From JAFTYO01 sp045613125 (lineage in GTDB: Bacteria > Pseudomonadota > Alphaproteobacteria > RF32 > CAG-239): a stretch of DNA of 49,877 nt. The translations under genes and the position numbers were made by a program. Every line of letters starts with the position of its first letter. The first letter of the stretch is position 1. Below are positions 8,438 to 18,800 of the stretch, piece after piece. The notes under the pieces were generated by a model. The model was not told the origin of the DNA, ran no database searches, and was given only the letters and a program-made list of their open reading frames with translations. The stretch spans positions 1 to 49,877 of the forward strand of contig JAZLAM010000018.1 in NCBI GenBank assembly GCA_045613125.1, given 5' to 3'.

Positions 8438-10903
8438 GTGAAAAAAGGATCAACCAACGTTATCAATGAAATTGATAAAGCTCGCTTAAAACTTTCTATT
8501 GAACATTATATAAAATATTTTATCGGCAAACGCGCCTGTGAACTCACAAAAGAAGAAGCTTTAGAGGCCATTGCATTGGCCGTAAGAGAATTTGCAATGG
8601 ATAAAATGTATCAAACCATTGCTCGTTACAATAAAGTCGGAACCAAAAGAGTTTATTACCTTTCTATTGAATATTTAATTGGTCGTTCTTTAGAAAACAA
8701 TCTCCACAATTTAGGTTTGTTCAAACTTATCGAAGATATTGAAATTGACGGTTTTCCAAATCTTACCATGGAAGAAATTTATAATGCCGAATATGATCCG
8801 GCACTCGGTAATGGTGGTTTAGGAAGACTTGCTGCTTGTTATCTTGATTCTATGGCGTCATTAGGAATTGCCGGCTTCGGATACGGAATTAACTATCAAT
8901 TCGGGTTATTTAAGCAAAAATTCGATAACGGTTGGCAAATAGAACAAGCTGACAGTTGGCTTGGTGAAAATTCTCCTTGGCAATTTGCTCGTAATGACAG
9001 AAAGGTTGCTATCCCGATATACGGCAATGTTGATAGCTACATAGGAGCTAATGGAAGACCTTATTTCACTTGGGTAAATACACAAACATTATATGGTGTA
9101 CCATACGATTTTCCTATTGTCGGCTATGACGGAAAGTCAGTAAACTATTTACGTCTGTTTTCTGCCAAAACGGATGCCGAACTTGACATCAATGTGTTTA
9201 ATGAAGGTGGATATATTGAAGCTGTAAAAGCAAAAATAAAATCAGAAACCGTATCAAAAGTTTTATATCCTTCAGATGCTGTCGAATCTGGTAAAACTTT
9301 GCGTTTGACACAGCAATATTTCTTTGTTTCATGCGCAATCCAAGATATCATCCGACGTTTCTTGGAAAAAAGTAATGATTTTGATAAAATGCCGGAATAT
9401 GTCTGCATTCAATTAAATGACACTCACCCGGCACTTGCCATTGCAGAAATGATGCGTTTATTGATTGACCAATATGGGCTTGAATGGGAAGATGCTTGGG
9501 ATATCACCTCGAAAATTTTTGCTTATACCAACCATACATTGTTACCGGAGGCTTTAGAAACATGGCCGACACGTATTTTAGGAAAATTGTTACCAAGACA
9601 TTTACAAATTATATACGAAATAAATCGTCGATTTATTGAATTTGCGAAAACAAAATTTGGAGATAATTCTGCTAAACTTTCAAAAGTATCTATTGTTTCG
9701 GGAGAAGGCGACAATCAGATAATTCGCATGGCAAATTTATCCATTGTCGGCTCATTTTCGGTTAACGGTGTTGCAAAACTTCACTCAGAACTCATTAAAA
9801 AATCTTTAGTTCCCGAATTTTATGAATTATGGCCGGAAAAATTTACTAATGTAACAAACGGTATAACTCCTCGTCGTTGGCTTTTACACGCAAACACAGC
9901 TTTAGCTGATTTGATATCTGAAAAAATTGGCCAAAACTGGATAACAAATTTAGATGATTTGCATAAATTAGAAAAATTTGCAGATGATAAAGATTTTATA
10001 AAACAGTTTGACAATATTAAAAAGGCTAATAAAGAACGTATGGCATTTTTGGCATTCAAAACAACAGGAACAATTATCAACTCTGACAGCATATATATTG
10101 TGCATGCAAAACGCATTCATGAATATAAACGCCAATTAATGACCATATTACAAGTAATTGGAGAATATTTGGCTATTACAAAAGATAACGTTCGTCCTGT
10201 AAAAAATAAAACCTATATTTTTGCCGGGAAAGCTGCTCCTTCATACACATTTGCAAAACTTATCATTAAGCTGATTAACAATGTAGCAGAAGTAGTTAAC
10301 AATGATCCGAGAGTTAATGACGCAATAAAAGTGATCTTTATTCCGGATTATAAAGTATCTATGGCTGAAAGATTAATTCCGGCTGCTGACATCAGTTTGC
10401 AAGTTTCCACTGCCGGCTTTGAAGCTTCCGGAACTGGTAATATGAAATTTGCATTGAACGGGGCTTTAACAGTCGGAACTTATGACGGGGCAAATATCGA
10501 AATCAGAGAAGCCGCCGGAGAAGACAATTTTTATCTGTTCGGTTTAAGAGATGAAAAAATCAAAGAAATGAGAAACTCATATAATCCTCGTGAAATATAT
10601 GAAAAATCAGATTATATCAAACGTATCTTAAATGCTCTTAACTCAAATATGTTTTGTGAAAAAGACAGAGTTTTGTTATTTAAGCCTATCGTTGAAGAAT
10701 TGCTTAACCGCGACTATTATTTCATTTTGGCTGATTTGGAAGATTTTAATAACGCAATGCATCGCGCTGAGAAAGATTATTTAGATCGTGAAAAATGGAA
10801 TAAGATGGCTCTTTTAAATGTTGCTCGTATCGGCTATTTTTCAAGTGACAGATCCATAATGGATTATGCTAAAAATATTTGGCATATTAAACCGGTGGAT
10901 TAA
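8438..10903 (+). CDS. glgP: Glycogen/maltodextrin phosphorylase
   Basis: Releases glucose-1-phosphate from glycogen or other alpha-1,4-glucans by phosphorolysis, using pyridoxal phosphate. The 821-residue length is typical. The PLP-binding segment EASGTGNMKFALNG places the cofactor lysine at K670, followed by NGALTVGTYDGANIEI. The N-terminal segment NNLHNLGL and the glycine-rich DPALGNGGLGRLAACYLDS are also family signatures. The start is GTG, with AGGAG seven bases upstream. No glgA, glgB, glgC or malQ gene is adjacent, so the gene stands alone here, divergent from tolC and convergent with nifJ. It can feed stored or dietary glucan into glycolysis ahead of pyruvate oxidation by NifJ. Confidence 0.95.
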   Translation: MKKGSTNVINEIDKARLKLSIEHYIKYFIGKRACELTKEEALEAIALAVREFAMDKMYQTIARYNKVGTKRVYYLSIEYLIGRSLENNLHNLGLFKLIEDIEIDGFPNLTMEEIYNAEYDPALGNGGLGRLAACYLDSMASLGIAGFGYGINYQFGLFKQKFDNGWQIEQADSWLGENSPWQFARNDRKVAIPIYGNVDSYIGANGRPYFTWVNTQTLYGVPYDFPIVGYDGKSVNYLRLFSAKTDAELDINVFNEGGYIEAVKAKIKSETVSKVLYPSDAVESGKTLRLTQQYFFVSCAIQDIIRRFLEKSNDFDKMPEYVCIQLNDTHPALAIAEMMRLLIDQYGLEWEDAWDITSKIFAYTNHTLLPEALETWPTRILGKLLPRHLQIIYEINRRFIEFAKTKFGDNSAKLSKVSIVSGEGDNQIIRMANLSIVGSFSVNGVAKLHSELIKKSLVPEFYELWPEKFTNVTNGITPRRWLLHANTALADLISEKIGQNWITNLDDLHKLEKFADDKDFIKQFDNIKKANKERMAFLAFKTTGTIINSDSIYIVHAKRIHEYKRQLMTILQVIGEYLAITKDNVRPVKNKTYIFAGKAAPSYTFAKLIIKLINNVAEVVNNDPRVNDAIKVIFIPDYKVSMAERLIPAADISLQVSTAGFEASGTGNMKFALNGALTVGTYDGANIEIREAAGEDNFYLFGLRDEKIKEMRNSYNPREIYEKSDYIKRILNALNSNMFCEKDRVLLFKPIVEELLNRDYYFILADLEDFNNAMHRAEKDYLDREKWNKMALLNVARIGYFSSDRSIMDYAKNIWHIKPVD

Positions 10904-10917
10904 GATGTATATAAAAA

Positions 10918-10946
10918 AGATACCTTCGATTAAAACGAAGGTATCT
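10918..10946 (+). terminator. Rho-independent terminator of glgP
   Basis: Perfect 11-bp stem AGATACCTTCG / CGAAGGTATCT with a 7-nt loop, starting 15 bp after the glgP stop and followed by a run of T. Confidence 0.85.
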
Positions 10947-10951
10947 TTTTG

Positions 10952-10992
10952 TATCCCGAAAACCACGCGTTAGACGCGTGGTTTTCGGGATA
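10952..10992. repeat. Perfect 19-bp inverted repeat (hairpin) between two terminators
   Basis: The arms TATCCCGAAAACCACGCGT (10952-10970) and their exact complement (10974-10992) are separated by only TAG. The arms are much richer in G+C than the surroundings. On neither strand is the hairpin followed directly by a T-run, and both flanking genes already have their own terminator hairpins, so it is not needed as a simple terminator. It may be a dispersed repeat, a protein-binding site or a transcript-end stabiliser; nothing in the window decides among these. Confidence 0.85.
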
Positions 10993-11026
10993 AAAAAAAC
11001 TATCTCCGGAGCTAACCGAAGATAGT
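10992..11026 (-). terminator. Rho-independent terminator of nifJ
   Basis: Read on the minus strand, an 11-bp stem (ACTATCTTCGG / CCGGAGATAGT, with one G-T pair) and a 6-nt loop are followed directly by a run of eight T. It begins 20 bp after the nifJ stop. Confidence 0.85.
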
Positions 11027-11046
11027 ATTTTATCTTGTTTATTGTT

Positions 11047-14000
11047 TTATACTTTCTTTATCTGAGACATATGTTCTAACAAGGAACGCTTTTCATAAAC
11101 ATTTTCTTGTGCTTTATTAAGCAATGTCTCGTATCTTTCCGGATTGAGTTTATTTACAATCTGGAAACGTGTTTCATTTGACATATACTCAGCCAAAGGT
11201 TTTGTAGGCGCTTTAGAATCAAGTGTTAATGGCGCCATACCTTTTTTGGTATTATCCGGATTATATCTGTACAATGGCCAAGCACCTGTTTCAACGGCAT
11301 CTTTTTGATGACTTAAACCATCTGCCAAATTAAACCCTTGGGCAATACAATGAGAATATGCAATTATAAGTGACGGACCATCATAAGCCTCTGCCTCATT
11401 TAAGGCTTTAATAAGTTGCATATCATTAGCACCAAACGAAACTTGTGCAACATAAACATTGCCGTATGACATTGCAATTAAGCCTAAATCTTTTTTCGGT
11501 AAAGATTTTCCTGATGTTGCAAACTTTGCTGAAGCGCCCATTGGTGTCGCTTTAGATTGTTGACCGCCGGTGTTTGAATATACTCCGGTATCTAAAACCA
11601 AAATATTGACATTTTTACCCGATGCTATCGCATGGTCCAAGCCACCAAAACCAATATCATAAGCCCAACCGTCGCCACCTAAAATCCATAAAGATTTTTT
11701 AACTAGATAATCTGCCAAATCATTAAGATGTTTTGATTTTTCGGTATCTATATCAGCTAATTTTTCACGTAAAACTTTAATATTTTGACGTTGAGCATCT
11801 ATCTGTTCATCATTTTCTTGCTCATTTGATAAAATTTTCTGAACTAACTCTGCTCCAATTTCATCTTTTAATTCTTCCAGCAAGTTTTTAGCAAATTCTG
11901 TTTGTTGATCAATTGAAAAACGCATTCCCAAACCAAACTCTGCATTGTCTTCAAACAAAGAGTTTGCCCAAGCCGGACCACATCCGTTATCATCTTTAGT
12001 GTAAGGGGTTGTCGGTAAATTACCTGAATAAATTGAAGAACAGCCTGTAGCGTTGGCAATTACCATTCTATCACCAAAGAGTTGGGTTAACAATTTGATA
12101 TAAGGAGTTTCTCCACAACCGCCACAAGCACCGGAATATTCAAACAACGGACGAATAAGCTGTGTTGTTTTCGGCAAATTTTTGACAACATCTGCCCTTT
12201 TAACATAAGGAAGAGTTTCAAAAAACTTCCAATTTGCAATTTGATCTTCCATATGTTTTTCAACATGATCCATATTGATTGCTTTTTTACTTAAATTTTC
12301 CCTATTTTTGGCCGGACATGCAGATACACACAAACCACATCCCGTACAATCTTGAGGAGAAATTTGCAACATAAATTTCTTACCGGCAAATTCTTTACCC
12401 TTATAATCTGCCGTTTTTAATGTTGCAGGAGCATCTTTAAGGTCTTCATCAGATGCCACTTTCATTCTGATAACACCATGAGGACACACTAAAGAACACT
12501 TACCACATTGAATACAAGTGTTTTCATCCCATACCGGAATTTCGGTTGCAATTGAACGTTTTTCATATTGCGTAGTTCCGGTCGGATATGTACCGTCAAC
12601 AACATCCTTAAACGCTGACACAGGTAACAAATCGCCATTACCGGCAATAATTTCTGCAGTAAACTTCTTAACAAATTCCGGGGCTTGCGCAGGAACTGGC
12701 GATAAACGATTAAATGAAGATGTAACGTTTAACGGATATGCAACTTCATGTAAATTTTCTAATGTAGCATCAACGGCTTCATAGTTCTTTTTAACAATTT
12801 CTTCGCCTTTTTTAGAATATGTCTTTTTGATTGCCGCCTTAATTTGAGCAATTGCCTCATCTTTAGGTAATATATCAGAAATTGCAAAGAAACATGTTTG
12901 CATAACCGTATTAATACGCTGTCCCATACCGGTTTTTCTTGCCACGTCAATTGCATTAATGGTATAAAACTTAAGTTTTTTTGCAATAATTTGTTCTTGA
13001 ACTTCAACCGGTAAATGGTTCCATACTTCATCAGCTGAATATGGAGCATTAAGCAAGAATGTTGCACCCTCTTTTGCTATTTTTAATATATCAACCTTAT
13101 TCATAAACGAAAACTGGTGACACGCAACAAAATCTGCCTTACTTATAAGATATGCCGATTTAATCGGATTATCGGAAAACCTTAAATGAGAAGTTGTCAT
13201 TGAACCTGATTTACGAGAATCGTAAACAAAATATCCTTGACCATATTTTCCGGCATCTTCTGCTATAATTTTTATAGAGTTTTTATTTGCGCCAACCGTA
13301 CCGTCTGCTCCAAGTCCGTAAAACACAGCTCTTACAACATCTTTTGACTCTGTATCTAAATCATCACTAAATGGCAAAGAGGTATGATTTACATCATCAA
13401 CAATTCCTACAGAAAAGCCGTTGATTGAGTTTGAACTTGCCCCATTATCATAAACAGCTTTAACCATATTTGGGGTAAATTCTTTTGAAGATAAGCCGTA
13501 GCGCCCCCCTAAAACTTTTGGCATAGATTTAATTTTGCCGGTTGCAAAAGCTTTAGAAAGTGTCGCAACAACATCCAGATATAACGGTTCACCGGTTGCG
13601 CCCGATTCTTTTGTTCTGTCTAATACGGATACGTTCCTTACTGTACTTGGCAATGCTTTAACAAAGCTTTCTTCAGGAAACGGTCTATACAAGCGAACCT
13701 TTAACACACCAACTTTTGCACCGTTTGCATTAAGATAATTTACGGTTTCTTCAACGGTTTCAGCACCTGATCCCATAATTACTATAACATCTGTGGCATC
13801 TTTGGGGCCAACATAATCCACAACATTATATCTGCGTCCGGAAATGGCAGAAAACTTATCCATTTCTTCCTGAACAATGTTTTCAACTTTTTGATAATAC
13901 GGATTAGAAGCCTCTCTTCCTTGAAAAAACACATCAGGATTTTGAGCGGTTCCTCTAATGACGGGTTTTTGCGGATTAAGAGCATTTTTAGCCACAAACG

Positions 14001-14604
14001 TATAATCAATTCCATCAAGCATAGAGCGTAAATTGTCATCGGAAAGAACTTTAATTTTTTTAATTTCATGAGATGTTCGGAAACCATCAAAAAAGTGCAT
14101 AAACGGAACTCTTGCTCTTAATGTTGATGTTTGCGCAATGGCTGCCATATCGTGTGCTTCTTGCACAGAATTTGAACAAAGCATTGCAAAACCGGTTTGT
14201 CTGCACCCCATAACATCAGAATGATCACCAAAAATTGATAACGCATGATAAGAAAGAGAGCGTGCTGCCACATGCATAACAAACGGTAAAAGCTCGCCGG
14301 CAATTTTATACATATTAGGTATCATCAAGAGCAAACCTTGAGATGCCGTAAAAGTTATGGTTAAAGCTCCTGCCTGAACGCTACCGTGACAAGCTCCGGC
14401 TGCCCCTGCTTCTGATTGCATTTCTTGAACCTCGGGCACAACACCCCATATGTTTTTTTGCTTTGCAGAAGACCAGGCATCAGCCCACTCACCCATCGGA
14501 GATGAAGGTGTAATCGGATAAATTACACAAACTTCATTCATACGATGAGCGACAGATGCTACCGCTTCATTACCATCCATCATTTTAAATTTTACATCTG
14601 ACAT
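11047..14604 (-). CDS. nifJ: Pyruvate:ferredoxin (flavodoxin) oxidoreductase
   Basis: Oxidises pyruvate with CoA to acetyl-CoA and CO2 and reduces ferredoxin or flavodoxin; the central enzyme of pyruvate fermentation in anaerobes. The 1185-residue single-chain form has the usual domain order: N-terminal pyrimidine-binding domain (YPITPSSPMGEWAD), gamma-like domain, a two-cluster ferredoxin domain near residues 695-755 (CIQCGKCSLVCP and CTGCGLCVSACP), then the TPP-pyrophosphate domain with GGDGWAYDIGFGGLDHAI near 978 and TGVYSNTGGQQSKATP. Further cluster ligands are visible in GACGGCGET. GGAA lies upstream of the ATG. It is monocistronic by appearance, with a terminator downstream and 187 bp of gene-free sequence upstream. 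Its presence argues for anaerobic or microaerobic life. Confidence 0.97.
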   Translation of the reverse strand: MSDVKFKMMDGNEAVASVAHRMNEVCVIYPITPSSPMGEWADAWSSAKQKNIWGVVPEVQEMQSEAGAAGACHGSVQAGALTITFTASQGLLLMIPNMYKIAGELLPFVMHVAARSLSYHALSIFGDHSDVMGCRQTGFAMLCSNSVQEAHDMAAIAQTSTLRARVPFMHFFDGFRTSHEIKKIKVLSDDNLRSMLDGIDYTFVAKNALNPQKPVIRGTAQNPDVFFQGREASNPYYQKVENIVQEEMDKFSAISGRRYNVVDYVGPKDATDVIVIMGSGAETVEETVNYLNANGAKVGVLKVRLYRPFPEESFVKALPSTVRNVSVLDRTKESGATGEPLYLDVVATLSKAFATGKIKSMPKVLGGRYGLSSKEFTPNMVKAVYDNGASSNSINGFSVGIVDDVNHTSLPFSDDLDTESKDVVRAVFYGLGADGTVGANKNSIKIIAEDAGKYGQGYFVYDSRKSGSMTTSHLRFSDNPIKSAYLISKADFVACHQFSFMNKVDILKIAKEGATFLLNAPYSADEVWNHLPVEVQEQIIAKKLKFYTINAIDVARKTGMGQRINTVMQTCFFAISDILPKDEAIAQIKAAIKKTYSKKGEEIVKKNYEAVDATLENLHEVAYPLNVTSSFNRLSPVPAQAPEFVKKFTAEIIAGNGDLLPVSAFKDVVDGTYPTGTTQYEKRSIATEIPVWDENTCIQCGKCSLVCPHGVIRMKVASDEDLKDAPATLKTADYKGKEFAGKKFMLQISPQDCTGCGLCVSACPAKNRENLSKKAINMDHVEKHMEDQIANWKFFETLPYVKRADVVKNLPKTTQLIRPLFEYSGACGGCGETPYIKLLTQLFGDRMVIANATGCSSIYSGNLPTTPYTKDDNGCGPAWANSLFEDNAEFGLGMRFSIDQQTEFAKNLLEELKDEIGAELVQKILSNEQENDEQIDAQRQNIKVLREKLADIDTEKSKHLNDLADYLVKKSLWILGGDGWAYDIGFGGLDHAIASGKNVNILVLDTGVYSNTGGQQSKATPMGASAKFATSGKSLPKKDLGLIAMSYGNVYVAQVSFGANDMQLIKALNEAEAYDGPSLIIAYSHCIAQGFNLADGLSHQKDAVETGAWPLYRYNPDNTKKGMAPLTLDSKAPTKPLAEYMSNETRFQIVNKLNPERYETLLNKAQENVYEKRSLLEHMSQIKKV

Positions 14605-14791
14605 ATTAAGGTTTCCTTATAGTTAAAAAACAACATTGCGTTAAAACTACACCCTAGCCCATAAAAAAGCAAATATTTTAAACATGTTTTATACTATATT
14701 TTAATCTACATAAATTTCCCACGCTTTTAGAAAACGGCAATATTATAACCGCGACCTATCAAAGATATTTTTCAAATGGTATATTTATATT

Positions 14792-15352
14792 TTATTCTTT
14801 AATTTTCGAATATAAATTCATATCTCTAAATTCATGCAAGCACATATTATATTGGCTTTTTCTCAATGTGCCCTCAAAAGTATATCCTGCTTTTTTAGCC
14901 ACATTATTAGACTTTTCGTTTTCGACATCTGCTCTGATTGTTAAGCGGATTATTCCGTTAGAAAAAAATTCATTTTCCACCAGCTTTATTGCTTCTTGAA
15001 TATAACCTTTTCCTTGTGCATCTTTTTTAAGCCAATATCCAATCTCAAATGCTTGATTTTTTTCATTACCTTTTTTCATCAGCGCTATAGCGCCTAAAAA
15101 ATCATCATTTTCCTTGTTATATATAACATATTCAAACCTTTCGCCATTTTTCCACGCTTTATCTGCTTCCAGAGCATAAGAAAAATCATCTTCTGCTGAT
15201 TTGGTAATTTCCGGCAACGCCCAAGCAAGCCACGGAATAACAACATCTCTATTGGAATCAACAACATTAAACATCTTTAATGCAAATTCAAAAGAAACAT
15301 CCGGCTTTTGTAAATAAATACGTTTTCCTTCCAATTTTTGATTTAAATCCAT
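14792..15352 (-). CDS. GNAT-family N-acetyltransferase (RimJ/RimL type)
   Basis: 186-residue acetyl-CoA-dependent acetyltransferase. The N-terminus (LNQKLEGKRIYLQKP) and the layout resemble RimJ/RimL/SpeG-like enzymes that modify protein N-termini or small amines. The acetyl-CoA pyrophosphate loop is DAQGKGYIQEA within a strand-loop-helix that follows FEIGYWLKK. The later pattern SNNVAKKAGYTFEGTLRKS is the usual RimJ/L C-terminal segment. It is the last gene of the minus-strand cluster that begins at amiC, 12 bp after the HAD-like gene. The substrate cannot be assigned. Confidence 0.8.
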   Translation of the reverse strand: MDLNQKLEGKRIYLQKPDVSFEFALKMFNVVDSNRDVVIPWLAWALPEITKSAEDDFSYALEADKAWKNGERFEYVIYNKENDDFLGAIALMKKGNEKNQAFEIGYWLKKDAQGKGYIQEAIKLVENEFFSNGIIRLTIRADVENEKSNNVAKKAGYTFEGTLRKSQYNMCLHEFRDMNLYSKIKE

Positions 15353-15364
15353 TGCTTTTATTTC

Positions 15365-15838
15365 CTACTTTGAATTAATTACATTTAAGATGTTGTTTAA
15401 AATTTTATCTACGGGTAACGAAAAATCAATACAAACGTCCTTAATGACGCAATTGTTATTAACAGCACTATACAAACAAAAATTGGTAGTAAAATATTTA
15501 CCGTAAATAACAGAATCATCAATATGAAAATCTATTTTATTTTCTGCACAATACTGTGCTTTTGCTTTATCCCATAAATCATTATCTACCTTAAATGAAC
15601 CATCATTACAGTATGTAATTTTTCTCAAATGATCAAAATGTTCCACCATCGACCAAATGTCAGAATATTTTATATCATATAATTTGAGATATTCTTCAAT
15701 ATCAGCTTTGTATCCACCACTTATAACATATATAATACATCCGTTTTCTAAAGCATATTCGTTGAAATTTTTAAAAAAAAGTGGATTTGCCGTAATAACT
15801 CCGTGATAATCTATCCCTATTTTTATTTTTTTATTCAT
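15365..15838 (-). CDS. HAD-superfamily-like hydrolase
   Basis: A protein of about 157 residues with three HAD-like motifs: the nucleophile strand KIGIDYHGVIT (Asp with the unusual Y-H-G instead of the common xDGT), a motif II-like VISGG, and an acidic HIDDS near the C-terminal third. This suggests a small phosphatase or nucleotidase-like fold, possibly without a large cap domain; activity is not certain. The start at 15838 is chosen because GGAGG lies five bases upstream. A tandem ATG lies one codon earlier. The start overlaps the end of the AsmA-like gene by eight bases, implying translational coupling. Confidence 0.6.
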   Translation of the reverse strand: MNKKIKIGIDYHGVITANPLFFKNFNEYALENGCIIYVISGGYKADIEEYLKLYDIKYSDIWSMVEHFDHLRKITYCNDGSFKVDNDLWDKAKAQYCAENKIDFHIDDSVIYGKYFTTNFCLYSAVNNNCVIKDVCIDFSLPVDKILNNILNVINSK

Positions 15839-18800
15839 CATCGCCTCCAAAGGCTGAAGAAAATAATTCTTTTAATGAACTGGGGCTAAACATTGATAAA
15901 GGATTTATCTTAATTTGAGGATCTGCCAAACTTCCTTCTATACCATAATTTGCCGTAATCACACTGCCGTCTTTACCGGCAAGTACGGTTCCAACCAGAG
16001 GAATTTTACCAACAAATGCATTAATACTATGCGCTGGAGATATAATACCTTTTAGATCAAGTTGTTCCGATGAGGTGTTATACTTTCCTGAAGCTGTAAA
16101 GCCTATAACATTTCCAAACATTTTTGCATCTTTAATTTGAAGAGTTTTATCAACATATTCAAATGGAGCATCAAAATGTGAGAAAGTAATTCCATCACCC
16201 ATTAATAAATCAAGCATTCCCTTAAACGAAGCAACTGTTAAAAGTTTTGCTAATAATGGAGTATTCTTGATACTAAAATCTCTAATTTGAGCATGACCGA
16301 TAAAGCCGTTATCGGTGCTATGTTTTCCTTCAATTTTTAATATACCTCCGCTCATATTTTCGTACAAACGTAATACTCTTAACGTACTTCCAGCATTATT
16401 AGAATCAATTGATAATAAATGTTCTCCTTCCGGTCTTGGCACATAATCTAATTTTAATTTAATTGACTTATCTGTACCATAGTTACCGACCATATGTACT
16501 TCATCTATACCTATACCATTTCTAAATATAGCACTACCGGCAAAATTTTTAATTGGAGTATCATTATTGGTCCATAAACTATTTACAGCGATGAAAATTT
16601 CAGCATCAACAACATCTTTAAAATTATCATCTTCCTTATTTTTATCAGAAAGTTTTTTTGATTTTTCTCTTTTATCAAACAACGTATTCAAGTCATAGCT
16701 ATTGCCACTTACATTTACTTTAAATTTTCTTTTAGGCAAATTAACAATTTCTATCTTAGCACTTGCAGATGTTCTAGGACCTTTAATATCTTTTATATCA
16801 ATTATCTCAATCTGTCCTTTTTTATCCATTACCATATTTCCAGTTAAAGAAAAATCATCTTTTGATAAACTAAAAGATGGAACTGATTTAACTTTACTGT
16901 CGGCTATCTCAATTTTTGTTTTTATATTACCTTTTTGACCTTTTTCTTTTTTGAAACCTAAAAAACTATAATCAATATCCGCATTTGTAATATCTGCATT
17001 TATATCTAAAACTACATCATCATTATTTTGTACAGTTATATCTGCAACAATATCAGCATATCCGTTTATGTATGGAGGATTTAATATTGAGCTTTCTATT
17101 CCAAGCTTACGTTTTACCATTTCATCAAGCTTAAATGAAATTTTTGATTTATTTTTATAGGCCTTATTTGAAAAATTTTCATTTATAACTAAATTTAGAT
17201 TTATACCATCAAAAACAGCATTTCCTATAACCAAGAAGCCTTTTGAATTAACTTCAACATTTAATTTTTCGGCTGTCAAATCTTTTCCATCGGAAACATT
17301 TTCTATTTTTACATCCTGTAAATCAGCTTTCACATCAACTTTTATTTCTTCTGGTGTTAAATTTCTATGTAATTCAAAATTTAAACCTAATTTAATGTCA
17401 ACATTTCCTAAAACTTTTTCCGGACTAACACCCATACCCGATGCAAAATTTAAAGGCGGATTATCTATAAACTTTAATGCATCTGTAATAGATGAATTGC
17501 CATTTATTTTAATATCAATGTAGTTATGATCCTTATTCAAATCATAAAGGCTTACTCTTCCTTTATTTACCAACACGCCGGCAGATACACCTTTATCAAT
17601 ATCAATATCTATAGATGAAGGACTAAACTTTGCTACACCATAAACATGTTTTACCACTGGCATACCTTCTAAATATGTTAAATCACCATCTACAATCTCA
17701 GTAGAACCTTCTAAACTTGACATATAAAGAAATTCTTTATTTTCATCATAGTTAAATTTAAACACAAATCTACCATTTTGAGCTTGTCCTCCGATAAGAT
17801 TATCTTTACACCACTGCCAAGCAGGTTCTGCCAAATATCTTGGCCAAAACTTTGATAAATCTGCTAACTGAAATTTATCTATTTCAGATACAAAAACAAT
17901 TTTTAAATCTTTCAAAGATCTTTCAAAAAAATATTTTTTATAGCCTGAAACATCTAAACTTAAACGGGTTTTTTGACCAGATGTTTCAAAATCAGCATTT
18001 CTAATAACTACAGAATCGAGCCCTCCACTAACATTTCCTTCTAACACAAACGAATCGATTGCATAATTAAATCGTTGTTGATCATTAAAAATAACCTCTC
18101 CTTGACCGCCTTTAACTTGAAAATTAATATCTTTAACAATATCATCAATATGTTGTACCACATCTTCTTTATTATTCATAATTTGTACAAAATCAACTTC
18201 TGTAGAAATTTTACCATCTATAGGTATATCTATTTTCACACTATTTTCACTTCTGTTTCCAGTGAAATCAGAAACCATAAAATCAGAAAAAACAAAACCT
18301 AAATTCAATTTATTTTTTAATGTATTATAATCTCCATTTAAATTCAAACTTACAAGTCTCTCGTTTTTTTCCAGTAAACCTTGAATGCTGAGATCTAAAT
18401 TTGTAACATTACGATTAAAATCAAAATTTACATCATTAAAAGTAAGCTTGTGCCCTAAATCTACCTCATGAAATTCTACAGACGCATTATTAATTTCGAT
18501 TTCATTAATAAAGCTTTCCGGATATACCATCTCATCAGAATTAAACCGATCTAAAAACCTCTCATACCAATCAACATAATACTCAAATTTTTTCTTATTT
18601 ATTTCATTACTCTTTTCTTTTTCAACTCCATATGTAGTAAAAATTGATATTTGGGCATTTTCTACTCTAACACTGCTAGGAGCTATGATACCTTTAAGTA
18701 ACGCACGAACACTAAAAGAGAGGGACAAGCTTGGAGCTTTAATTGAAAATTTATCATCATTTTTTCTAAAAACAATATTTTTAGCTATAATTTTTACCGG

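Noticed and set aside
12518..12784. Open reading frames antisense to nifJ and inside other large genes
   Set aside because: They are shadows of strongly conserved coding sequence on the other strand, with no start signals or recognisable domains.
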